In this document: piece by piece, positions 9,485 to 17,711 of the stretch
Layout: each line of letters starts with the position of its first letter
How positions within the stretch are numbered: the first letter of the stretch is position 1
Assembly (NCBI GenBank): GCA_012932865.1
Contig: SAXG01000006.1
Span: 1,178,001 to 1,242,000 of the forward strand
Source of the DNA: Amylostereum areolatum
Lineage: Eukaryota > Basidiomycota > Agaricomycetes > Russulales > Stereaceae
Direction of reading: 5' to 3'
Length of the DNA: 64,000 nucleotides
Program-made: the position numbers and the translations under genes
The notes under the pieces: model-generated
What the model saw: only the letters and a program-made list of their open reading frames with translations
What the model was told of the DNA's origin: nothing
Database searches by the model: none

Positions 9485-10382
9485 TCACTCATTTTCCATT
9501 ATACAAAAACACTCAGATGCCTCATTTTCACCCATTGATTCTATGATCAGAATGCATTTCACATTGTAGCATAGTGTAGTGTACTCATGAAGCGAATCTC
9601 GTAGGTGAAATCTAGCCGGGGCAGCTCTCACGAACTGCAGCGACCAAGCCAGAGATCGCCCACCTTGAGCTGGGCATCGACGGGACTGCGCGTGACGTGA
9701 GCATCGACGGCCAGCTTCCTTGACACCAACGAGGTTTCCGACGTAGTCAGCGATGGCTTCGGAGACTTGGGGCGGTTGGCAAGGCCACACTTACCAGTAG
9801 GTACGGTGGCGCACGTGTCACGATGAGGTCAAACACAGAGTTCATGGTGCATGCGCCCCCTACACAACAGGGGCAAAGTAAGCGTCACGGACGACAAACG
9901 AGGGGACTCAGAGTTGGTCAGAACATTGACGCAGTTGTAACCCTTGCCCTTGCTGCCACGGGGAACACCGCAGAGGATCTTGTCACCGTAAGCGCTCTTG
10001 GAAGAGCGATGGTTGCTGCTGACCTCGTAGCCATCCTTGCACTGGAATTTGCGGACACCGACTTGTCCCAGACGGAGAGGGGATGCGCGTATGCAGGGTA
10101 CTGGTAGCTTTGCTTGGTGGTGGCATTGTTGATCTGGACGTGATGACATTAAGTTACTATCAAGAGGGCGAACAGGACAAAAATACACCTTGTTTTTGGA
10201 CCATCTTCTGGACGTTGTCGTTGCCGATATCATGGAGGTGTTTTGGTAGGTGGAGTTGACCATCCGCGCGCGCACGTGCATGTGCATGTGTGTCAGGGCT
10301 ACAACATCATAAGATACACCGGGACCGTTCAGTTGAATGGACCGAAGCCCATGTTGTTGTCGGACTTTTCCTGAAAACCGGT
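9485..10382 (-). pseudogene. Unidentified gene remnant
   Basis: On the minus strand, coding-like blocks appear in more than one frame, for example KDGYEVSSNHRSSKSAYGDK followed by ILCGVPRGSKGKGYNCVNVL near 9940, and an upstream block near 10130 reading NNATTKQSYQYPAYAHPL in another frame. The cysteine-containing, non-repetitive composition and possible introns suggest a former protein gene, perhaps secreted. I do not recognise the family. The upstream end is cut at 10382/10383 by the copia-1 LTR. Confidence 0.35.
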
Positions 10383-10833
10383 TGTTGAAGTCGCAGTTGA
10401 AGGGGCTAGCCAACTAGCTAGGGACGCTCAGAACTGACACAAACAGTGGATTGCTGCAGCACAGAATGAGCGACTGAGAAACAAGACAGAAACGAGCAAA
10501 GGGCATACCTGCAGCACAGAATGAGCGACTGAGGAGGAGCAGACGCGTGTGGCTGCAGGTAGAGGCCATGGAGCGTGGGAGGAAACTCGGAATAAGCCGA
10601 GAATCGACCTAAAGCGGTAACTAACTCGAAACTGAAGCTAGGGAAGCTAGCTCAGGCTGAACTACAGTAAGTACAGTACAATAGCGAACAGTGGGTGAAG
10701 TGGAGAGGGCATGTGAGGGTATAGACGCGGAATTAGATGATAATAGGGTGAATGGAGCGGAATAGACGCGAATAGAAGGGAGATAGAACAGAATAAAGGC
10801 GTAGAAATCAGACATAAACGAATATCTTCAACA
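10383..10833 (-). repeat. copia-1 3' LTR
   Basis: A 451-bp LTR with TGTTGAAG and CTTCAACA ends. The GGGGGAG polypurine tract lies directly upstream on the minus strand. Confidence 0.9.
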
Positions 10834-10840
10834 CTCCCCC
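10834..10840 (-). promoter_or_regulatory. copia-1 polypurine tract
   Basis: GGGGGAG immediately precedes the 3' LTR on the minus strand, the position expected for the plus-strand primer. The same tract precedes the LTR at 17268. Confidence 0.75.
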
Positions 10841-10852
10841 GTGATGAGACGC

Positions 10853-13800
10853 CTACTCGAGTCCCATCATCTCCCTGCAGCGCACAACGCGCTCACGAGG
10901 CAGCGCCTTCGTCAGGATGTCGGCCGGCATCTCGTTTGTCCCCACAAACTTGAGAACAATCCGGCCGGCCTCCACTTCGTCTCGCAGCCAGTAGAAGCGC
11001 AGGTCGAGGTGCTTCATGCGTCCATGATGCTCGGGATTCTTTGAGACGTTGATAGACGACTGATTGTCCGAGTACAGGAGCGAAGCGCCCTCGACTGTGT
11101 AGCCAAACTCAGAGAGCAGGTTGCGCATCCAGACGATCTCCTTGCCAGCCTCGACGGCAGCAATGTACTCCGCCTCGGTCGTCGACTGTGCGACGAGCGA
11201 TTGGAGGCGAGAGCTCCAGCTGACAGCGCCAGAACCAATGCGGACGAGATACCCGCCTGTGGAGCGGCCATTGTCGACGTTTCCGCCGTGGTCCGAGTCT
11301 GTGAAGGTGGTGAACAGCTCGGAGTCGTCGGTCGGCCTGTACACGAGCTTCAAGTCCTTCGTGCCCTGGAGGTACTTGAACAGATGCTGGACGGCGCGCC
11401 AATGCTGAGGACCTGGGTCCGAAATGAAGCGGCAGAGATTGGAGACAGTGTAGGCGATGTCTGGACGGGTCGCAGTCGCGATGTAGAGCAGGGAGCCGAC
11501 GGCGCTGCCATAGGGCACCTTTTGCATGAATTCGCGCTCAGAAGCGTTCTGGGGCGACATGGCCTTCGTCAGACGCGAGCCAGGAAGCATAGGCGTGGTG
11601 ACAGGGTGGCAGTCGGCGTGATTGTAGCGCGCAAGCGTGTCGATGATGTACTGGCGCTGGGAGAGGAAGAGGGTGCGAAGGGAGCGGTCTCGAGTGATGT
11701 GGATGCCAAGGAGGAAGGAGGTGGGGCCGAGGTCTCGCAGCTTGAAGTGCGTGCGAAGAGTGGCGATGATCTCGTCGAGAACAGGCTCCGAATTCGACGC
11801 CAGGGTGCCGTCGTCGACGAAGACAGGGAGGAGAACGCGCACAGCGTCGCGCTGGAGCACGTAGATTGACGCGTCGCTGTAGATGCAGCGGAATCCCATC
11901 TTGTCGCACAGGACCTCCATCAGCTTGATCTTCCACAGGCGAGCGGCCTGCTTGAGGCCGTAGATCGACTTCTGCAGCTTGCAGACCGCGCCAGGAGGAC
12001 CCTCCTCGAAGCCTTCAGGCTGCTTCATGTAGACCTCCGCATCGAGGTCGCCATTGATGAAGGCATGGGAGATGTCGATGGAGCGCAGGTGGAGATCCTC
12101 GACGGCGGCGAGGGCGAGGACAGTGCGGATGGCCTGGAACTTGGCAGTGGGAGCGAAGGTCTCGAAGTAGTCGAAGCCAGGACGCTGGGCAAAGCCCTTC
12201 GCGACGACGCGCGCCTTGTAGCGCTCGATGGAGCCGTCCTCCTTGCGCTTGACCTTGAAGACCCAGCGCGATGCGACGGCGTGCGCGCCAGGGGGAAGGG
12301 AAGCGATAGACCAGGTGCCATTGGCTGCATGCGCGTCGAGCTCCTCTCTGCACGCTGCAAGCCACATCTCCGCGTCTGGACGCTGCATAGCCTGCCTGTA
12401 GGAGAGCGGCTCGCCGTCTGCGGATAGAAGGGCAGTCTCCAACGCGGTGTGGATGGCAAAGGCGGCCTCAGGCGTCTCCTGCGCAGAGTAGACGTCGTCA
12501 TTCGCCCACGGCTCAGGAGAGTCGCTGTGAGCATCGTCCTCCTCGTCGGATTCGACTGCAGGAAGCGGCTCGCGCACTTTCGCCTTGGAGGGCACTGGTT
12601 GAGGCTGCCAGCTGTTCGATCGCGCCTTGACCACGGCGTCGCGCGTGCTACGGCGCAGAGGACCGGTGGGCGAGGCGGCGCGCTTCCTCCCTCGAGGAGC
12701 AGGCCGCGAAGGACCCGCATGTGGAGAGGGAGGTGCAGGATCGGCTGCAGGCGGCGCAGGAGCGGGATCGGCCGCATCCTGATCATGCTCATCAGCAGGC
12801 GGAGCTGGAGGCAGAACAGGCTCGTCTTGCTCAGCAGAGGACGAGTCGTCGTCTCCCCCGGCATCCAGCACCGGCTGAGAGGGAGCAGGCTCCGATGGAG
12901 GCGGAGGAGGGAAGAGGGGAGCGGAAGGCGAGGGCAGGAGCGGCTTGTTGAGCCTGGAGCGAGGGAAATCGCGCTCATCAAAGTCGGCGCGCTCGCAAAT
13001 GATGACCTTCTTCGCTATAGGGTCCCAGAACTTCCAGCCTTTGTACCCCTCCGGATACCCGATGAAGGCGGCCTTCACCATGTGCGGCTGCAGGCCCTTG
13101 CGCTTGTCGCGCTGGATATGGACGTATGCGGTGCATCCCCACACGCGCAGACGACTCACATCCGGCTTGGACCCGTGCCAGAGCTCGAAGGGCGTGGTGT
13201 GCGCCTTGATGGCGGCGGTGGGCAGGCGGTTGCGGACGTGGATGTAGGCACTGAGCGCTTCTCCCCAGAAAGACGCAGGCAGGCCGGACTCCGCAAGCAT
13301 CGCGGTGACACCCTCCTCAATGGTGCGATTTGCACGCTCCGCCACGCCGTTCTGCTGAGGGCGATTGCGCGTCGTATGACGGCGCTCGATCCCGTGCAGC
13401 GAACAGAACTCGTCCATGTTGCGCCCCATGTACTCGCCCCCCTTGTCGTCCTGCAGCGCGAGCAGCTTCTCGCCTGTCTGCTTCTCGGCCCACGCTTTGA
13501 AGTCCTTGAACGCCTCGTACTGGTCCGACTTCTTGCGAAGCAGGTAGACGGCGTAGAAACGCGAGGCGGCGTCGATGTAGAGGACCCAGTAGCGATAGCC
13601 AGAGGCGGTGCGGACTGGAAGCGGACCGTGCAGGTCAGAGTGGACGAGGGCGAGGCGCTTTGTGTAGACGGTGGTAGAGGAGGGGAACGGGTCGGCATGC
13701 ATCTTGCCAGCGAGGCAGGGCTCGCAGATAGGGTCGGGCTTCTCTAACGAGTTGAAGACGAGACCGGTGACGAGATTCTCGCGCACTATGCGCTGGAGAC

Positions 13801-15163
13801 CAGCGTGGTTGAAGTGAGCCAGGCGGCGGTGCCATAGGGACGCGTCGAGCGGCGTAGAGGCGGCGAGCGCGGCGGATAGGGCGTAGTGCGACGCTGTAGA
13901 GGTGGAACCATCGAGATAGGCGGTGTTCGCATCGTTGATCGTTGCAGTGAACCACACAGCGCCGTCCTTAGCGAAGGAGACGCGGCTCCCCTTGATGGTG
14001 ACGACGAACGCCTTATGCTTCGCAAGGTAGAGGACAGAGAGGAGATTATTGCGAAGATGGGGAACATGGAGGACTCTAGTAAACTCGACGGCACCCTGCG
14101 CCTTTCCTGCTACAACCGGATTGAACACCACTGAACCGACTCCTGCACTGTACACCGTCTTTCCGTCTGCGAGGCGAATGGGCGTGCGAAGGGGACGGTA
14201 GGAGGCGAAGAAGTGGCGATGCGGGGTCATATGAGACGTGGCGCCGGTGTCTGCATTCCAATCGACGTCAGCATCGAGCTGCAGCGGCGAGAGGGGGTCG
14301 GAAGGAGCGACACTTGCGGATGCAGCGCTGCCAGCGTGTTCGCCAGCAGGATTGAAGCCGTCAGACGACGACGAAGCGGCGTTGGCCTTGTCCCCAAGGC
14401 GAGAACGCAGGTCCTTGATCTGCTTCTGATAGCAGGTCTTCTCCTCGTGCCCGCTCTTCTTGCAGAACGCGCAAGTGAGACGTGGACGCGAGGACTGCCC
14501 CTTGGCCTTGCCAGATGCGCCAGACGACGACGCACTGAGCGCAGACGAAGCGTCCGGCTTGAAGAACTCGGGGTTGCGCTCCCTGTTGGTCTCCTCGCGC
14601 ACAAACGCGTCCTTGACGCTGTCGGGGTCGAGCTTCTCGAGCAGGAGGAGGGAGGAGACGAAGGAGGAGTACTCCGAGGGGAGGGCGCGGATGTACGCCA
14701 TGGTGGTGAGCTCCTTGTCGAGCTCCTCGAGGGTGAGAGACGCAGGGCGAAGGGAACGAATGCGACGCATAGCATCGTCGACTCGCGTCGCCATAGCGAG
14801 CAGGGACTCGTCCTCCTTCTTGCGGACATTGAAGAGGTCGTCATACGCGTTGAAGCGCGCGCCAGGCGCCTTCTTGACGTGCAGCGCCTCGAGCTTCGTC
14901 CACATAGCAGGGGCGTCGCGCCTAAGGTCGTCCACAGGACCTCGCTGGTCCTTGGAGATGAGGAGGTAGATGGCACCCCCAGCCTTGGAGCAGATCGAGG
15001 TGTACTCCTTGAGGGCGGCAGCAGCAGTATCCGCCGGCTTGGACGTCTCCCCCAGCACTACAGCGTCCCAGCCCTTGGTCTGGAGCCAGGCCAGAACCTC
15101 GTTCGACCAGTCCTTGTAGTTTTGGCCGGTGAGAGCGTCGATTTTGGGGATAGAGTCGGACAT
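10853..15163 (-). CDS. copia-1 Gag-Pol polyprotein
   Basis: One frame of 1,436 codons from MSDSIPKIDALTGQ encodes all copia functions in Ty1 order. There is a UBN2-like Gag (about 1-200), a CCHC zinc knuckle at 231-244 (CAFCKKSGHEEKTC), an aspartic protease with DTGATSH at about 305-311, and an integrase with a HRRLAHFNHAG/CEPC zinc-binding part and a core around VHSDLHGPLP, DDKGGEY and RPQQNGVAERANR. A proline-rich linker, RT with VFVDDG, and RNase H ending in TKALPRERVVRC follow. The frame is open upstream to a further ATG at 15328. I prefer the start at 15163 because Gag homology begins there. No shift or stop separates gag from pol. It probably assembles cytoplasmic particles and integrates cDNA in the nucleus. 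Confidence 0.93.
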   Translation of the reverse strand: MSDSIPKIDALTGQNYKDWSNEVLAWLQTKGWDAVVLGETSKPADTAAAALKEYTSICSKAGGAIYLLISKDQRGPVDDLRRDAPAMWTKLEALHVKKAPGARFNAYDDLFNVRKKEDESLLAMATRVDDAMRRIRSLRPASLTLEELDKELTTMAYIRALPSEYSSFVSSLLLLEKLDPDSVKDAFVREETNRERNPEFFKPDASSALSASSSGASGKAKGQSSRPRLTCAFCKKSGHEEKTCYQKQIKDLRSRLGDKANAASSSSDGFNPAGEHAGSAASASVAPSDPLSPLQLDADVDWNADTGATSHMTPHRHFFASYRPLRTPIRLADGKTVYSAGVGSVVFNPVVAGKAQGAVEFTRVLHVPHLRNNLLSVLYLAKHKAFVVTIKGSRVSFAKDGAVWFTATINDANTAYLDGSTSTASHYALSAALAASTPLDASLWHRRLAHFNHAGLQRIVRENLVTGLVFNSLEKPDPICEPCLAGKMHADPFPSSTTVYTKRLALVHSDLHGPLPVRTASGYRYWVLYIDAASRFYAVYLLRKKSDQYEAFKDFKAWAEKQTGEKLLALQDDKGGEYMGRNMDEFCSLHGIERRHTTRNRPQQNGVAERANRTIEEGVTAMLAESGLPASFWGEALSAYIHVRNRLPTAAIKAHTTPFELWHGSKPDVSRLRVWGCTAYVHIQRDKRKGLQPHMVKAAFIGYPEGYKGWKFWDPIAKKVIICERADFDERDFPRSRLNKPLLPSPSAPLFPPPPPSEPAPSQPVLDAGGDDDSSSAEQDEPVLPPAPPADEHDQDAADPAPAPPAADPAPPSPHAGPSRPAPRGRKRAASPTGPLRRSTRDAVVKARSNSWQPQPVPSKAKVREPLPAVESDEEDDAHSDSPEPWANDDVYSAQETPEAAFAIHTALETALLSADGEPLSYRQAMQRPDAEMWLAACREELDAHAANGTWSIASLPPGAHAVASRWVFKVKRKEDGSIERYKARVVAKGFAQRPGFDYFETFAPTAKFQAIRTVLALAAVEDLHLRSIDISHAFINGDLDAEVYMKQPEGFEEGPPGAVCKLQKSIYGLKQAARLWKIKLMEVLCDKMGFRCIYSDASIYVLQRDAVRVLLPVFVDDGTLASNSEPVLDEIIATLRTHFKLRDLGPTSFLLGIHITRDRSLRTLFLSQRQYIIDTLARYNHADCHPVTTPMLPGSRLTKAMSPQNASEREFMQKVPYGSAVGSLLYIATATRPDIAYTVSNLCRFISDPGPQHWRAVQHLFKYLQGTKDLKLVYRPTDDSELFTTFTDSDHGGNVDNGRSTGGYLVRIGSGAVSWSSRLQSLVAQSTTEAEYIAAVEAGKEIVWMRNLLSEFGYTVEGASLLYSDNQSSINVSKNPEHHGRMKHLDLRFYWLRDEVEAGRIVLKFVGTNEMPADILTKALPRERVVRCREMMGLE

Positions 15164-15851
15164 AATGAGGAATTGGAGAGGATATACGCAAAAAGCGACG
15201 ATTTGGACGAGCAGAGGTTCGAGGGGGCGCCGAGGGCGATGGGATAGGGCGATGGGGGCGGGTACGACGGCGATGGGGAGGGTGGATGGTCTAGATGGAG
15301 GCCTGAAGAGCGCGTACCGATAGCACAACGCGATGGGAAGCTACACTCGTCCGATCCCAAGGTGAAAATTTCTCGAAACAGCCTCCTGCAAACAACGAGC
15401 TCCTGAGGGCGAACGGCTTCAGCGACGGCTACCGCGTTTGGCGAGGGGGTAGGTAGGGTGGTAGGGAGGGCTGACGCGAAGCGAGGTAGCAAACGGTTGA
15501 AGGGGCGCTGAGGGCGCCTTTGATGTTTGTGGGAGGAGGAGGAGGAAGCGTCACAGGCTGTGGACGCGCAGCGACAAAAGCGACGGCCTTGGGGCTTGGC
15601 ACGAAGTTGGATAGGGAGTAGTAGATGCGGAATATGCAAGGGCGAGGCGAACGGATGAAGGGGCGTTGCGTGCGCGCTTGATGTTGCGAAATGCGCGCCC
15701 TGGAGGATGGGGATGGCGTTGGGAGGCGACGGATGGGTCGTTCGACTTGAAACTCGAGGGCTGGGGCCTCTAGGGATGGTAGGAGAGGTGTGTAGAAGGA
15801 CGAGGCGAGGGGGGTGCTGTGAGGCGAGATAAAAGCGATGGATGTTGGCTA
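15164..15851 (-). other. copia-1 untranslated leader
   Basis: About 690 nt lie between the primer-binding site and the preferred gag start. The first 394 nt after the primer site are also present in the truncated copy at 1132-1525. Packaging signals would be expected here, but no specific motif was identified. Confidence 0.6.
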
Positions 15852-15870
15852 GAGCGCAGGGCCCATAACC
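15852..15870 (-). promoter_or_regulatory. copia-1 primer-binding site (half-tRNA type)
   Basis: Adjacent to the 5' LTR, minus strand GGTTATGGGCCCTGCGCTC. It is complementary to the anticodon stem-loop region of initiator tRNA-Met and identical to 1113-1131. Confidence 0.7.
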
Positions 15871-16321
15871 TGTTGAAGTCGCAGTTGAAGGGGCTAGCCA
15901 ACTAGCTAGGGACGCTCAGAACTGACACAAACAGTGGATTGCTGCAGCACAGAATGAGCGACTGAGAAACAAGACAGAAACGAGCAAAGGGCATACCTGC
16001 AGCACAGAATGAGCGACTGAGGAGGAGCAGACGCGTGTGGCTGCAGGTAGAGGCCATGGAGCGTGGGAGGAAACTCGGAATAAGCCGAGAATCGACCTAA
16101 AGCGGTAACTAACTCGAAACTGAAGCTAGGGAAGCTAGCTCAGGCTGAACTACAGTAAGTACAGTACAATAGCGAACAGTGGGTGAAGTGGAGAGGGCAT
16201 GTGAGGGTATAGACGCGGAATTAGATGATAATAGGGTGAATGGAGCGGAATAGACGCGAATAGAAGGGAGATAGAACAGAATAAAGGCGTAGAAATCAGA
16301 CATAAACGAATATCTTCAACA
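15871..16321 (-). repeat. copia-1 5' LTR
   Basis: A 451-bp LTR that appears identical to 10383-10833 over its whole length. Confidence 0.9.
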
Positions 16322-16722
16322 ATGGCCGCTCCACAGGCGGGTATCTCGTCCGCATCGGTTCTGGCGCTGTCAGCTGGAGCTCTCGCCTCCAATCGCTCGT
16401 CGCACAGTCGACGACCGAGGCGGAGTACATTGCTGCCGTCGAGGCTGGCAAGGAGATCGTCTGGATGCGCAACCTGCTCTCTGAGTTTGGTTACACAGTC
16501 GAGGGCGCTTCGCTCCTGTACTCGGACAATCAGTCGTCTATCAACGTCTCGAAGAATCCCGAGCATCATGGACGCATGAAGCACCTCGACCTTCGTTTCT
16601 ACTGGCTGCGAGACGAAGTGGAGGCTGGCCGGATTGTTCTCAAGTTTGTGGGGACAAACGAGATGCCGGCCGACATCCTGACGAAGGCGCTGCCTCGGGA
16701 GCGCGTTGTGCGCTGCAGGGTG
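16322..16722 (+). pseudogene. copia-1 RNase H remnant
   Basis: Sense-strand copia-1 sequence begins abruptly within RNase H (NGRSTGGYLVRIGSG region) against the LTR of the opposite-strand copy; both sides share CAATGG-like microhomology. The frame continues through STTEAEYIAAVEAGKEIVWM and SDNQSSINVSKNPEHHGRMK to LTKALPRERVVRC, where a TRIM interrupts it. The copia-1 end resumes at 17226. Everything upstream of RNase H is absent. Confidence 0.85.
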
Positions 16723-16769
16723 TGTTGAAAACACAGAGGGACCTTCAGTCATAAAGTGAAACACAAAGT

Positions 16770-16842
16770 GGACTGGCCGGGGATTGAACCCAGGACCTCC
16801 CATATTCTAGAAGGGTGCTCTAACCAACTGAGCTACCTGTCC
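16770..16842 (-). tRNA. tRNA-like sequence in TRIM LTR
   Basis: The same 73-nt cloverleaf as at 1792-1864, with intact A and B boxes and apparent anticodon AGA. It sits in the 3' LTR of TRIM copy B. Probably not a functional decoding tRNA. Confidence 0.6.
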
Positions 16843-17063
16843 GATAGTGGGAACAGGTTGGTAGTTGATATAGAGAATATCACCGAGCTCTGATTGTGTG
16901 CAACAGGCCAGGGCTTAGCCTTATTTCAACACACCCCCGTAAGACCAGGCCTGATGTGATCTTAGGCACTCGCCACTTGTGCCCAACAGTAATCATGAAG
17001 GCGGGTGCTGCTACCATGTTGAAAACACAGAGGGACCTTCAGTCATAAAGTGAAACACAAAGT

Positions 17064-17136
17064 GGACTGGCCGGGGATTGAACCCAGGACCTCCCATATT
17101 CTAGAAGGGTGCTCTAACCAACTGAGCTACCTGTCC
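17064..17136 (-). tRNA. tRNA-like sequence in TRIM LTR
   Basis: The copy in the 5' LTR of TRIM copy B, identical to that at 16770-16842. A Pol III transcript from here would run to the TTTT at the LTR end, just before the primer-binding site. Confidence 0.6.
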
Positions 17137-17225
17137 GATAGTGGGAACAGGTTGGTAGTTGATATAGAGAATATCACCGAGCTCTGATTGTGTGCAACAG
17201 GCCAGGGCTTAGCCTTATTTCAACA

Positions 17226-17711
17226 GGGTGATGATGGGACTCGAGTAGGCGTCTCATCACGGGGGAGTGTTGAAGATATTCCTTTATGTCTGATTTCTAC
17301 GCCTTTATTCCGTCCTATCTCCTTTCTATTCGCTTCTATTCCGCTCCATTCACCCTCTTATCGCCTCATTCCGCGTCTATACCCTCCACATGCCCTCTCC
17401 ACTTCACCCAGTGTTCGCTATTGTACTGTACTTACTGTAGTTCAGCCTGAGCTAGCTTCCCTAGCTTCAGTTTCGAGTTAGTTACCGCTTTAGGTTGATT
17501 CTCGGCTTATTCCGAGTTTCCTCCCACGCTCCGTGGCCTCTACCTGCAGCCACACGCGTCTGCTCCTCCTCAGTCGCTCATCCTGTGCTGCAGGTATGCC
17601 CCTTTGCTCATTTCTGTCTTGTTTCTTAGTCGCTCATTCTGTGCTGCAGCAATCCACTGCTTCTAAGCATTTCTAGCTAGCTGGCTAGCCCTTTCAACTG
17701 TGACTTCAACA
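17226..17711 (+). mobile_element. copia-1 3' end and 3' LTR
   Basis: After the TRIM, copia-1 resumes with GATGATGGGACTCGAGTAGG, the tract GGGGGAG and a 444-bp LTR (17268-17711, TGTTGAAG to CTTCAACA). This LTR differs from those of the full-length copy by substitutions and small indels, so it belongs to an older insertion. Confidence 0.85.

Larger units (their letters stand above)
10383..16321 (-). mobile_element. copia-1, full-length Ty1/copia retrotransposon
   Basis: This 5,939-bp element is read on the minus strand. The 5' LTR is 15871-16321, the primer-binding site 15852-15870, Gag-Pol 10853-15163, the polypurine tract 10834-10840 and the 3' LTR 10383-10833. Both LTRs have 451 bp and look identical, and the coding frame has no visible lesion. 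This implies a recent insertion that could still be autonomous. The outer flanks (ending CCGGT on the left, starting ATGGC on the right) do not form a target duplication. The right flank continues directly into another copia-1 copy, so one border has been rearranged. Confidence 0.92.
16723..17225 (-). mobile_element. TRIM copy B, complete (503 bp)
   Basis: On the minus strand the 5' LTR is 17017-17225 (209 bp), the interior 16932-17016 (85 bp) and the 3' LTR 16723-16931 (209 bp). The two LTRs look identical. The interior opens with TGGTAGCAGCACCCGCC, suited as a tRNA-primed binding site, and closes with ACGGGGGTG as polypurine tract. A perfect 5-bp target duplication, GGGTG, lies at 16718-16722 and 17226-17230, inside the copia-1 3' end. 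There is no coding capacity, so proteins must come from another element. Confidence 0.9.

Noticed and set aside
12449..13747. 432-codon plus-strand frame
   Set aside because: Antisense shadow of the intact copia-1 Gag-Pol on the minus strand.
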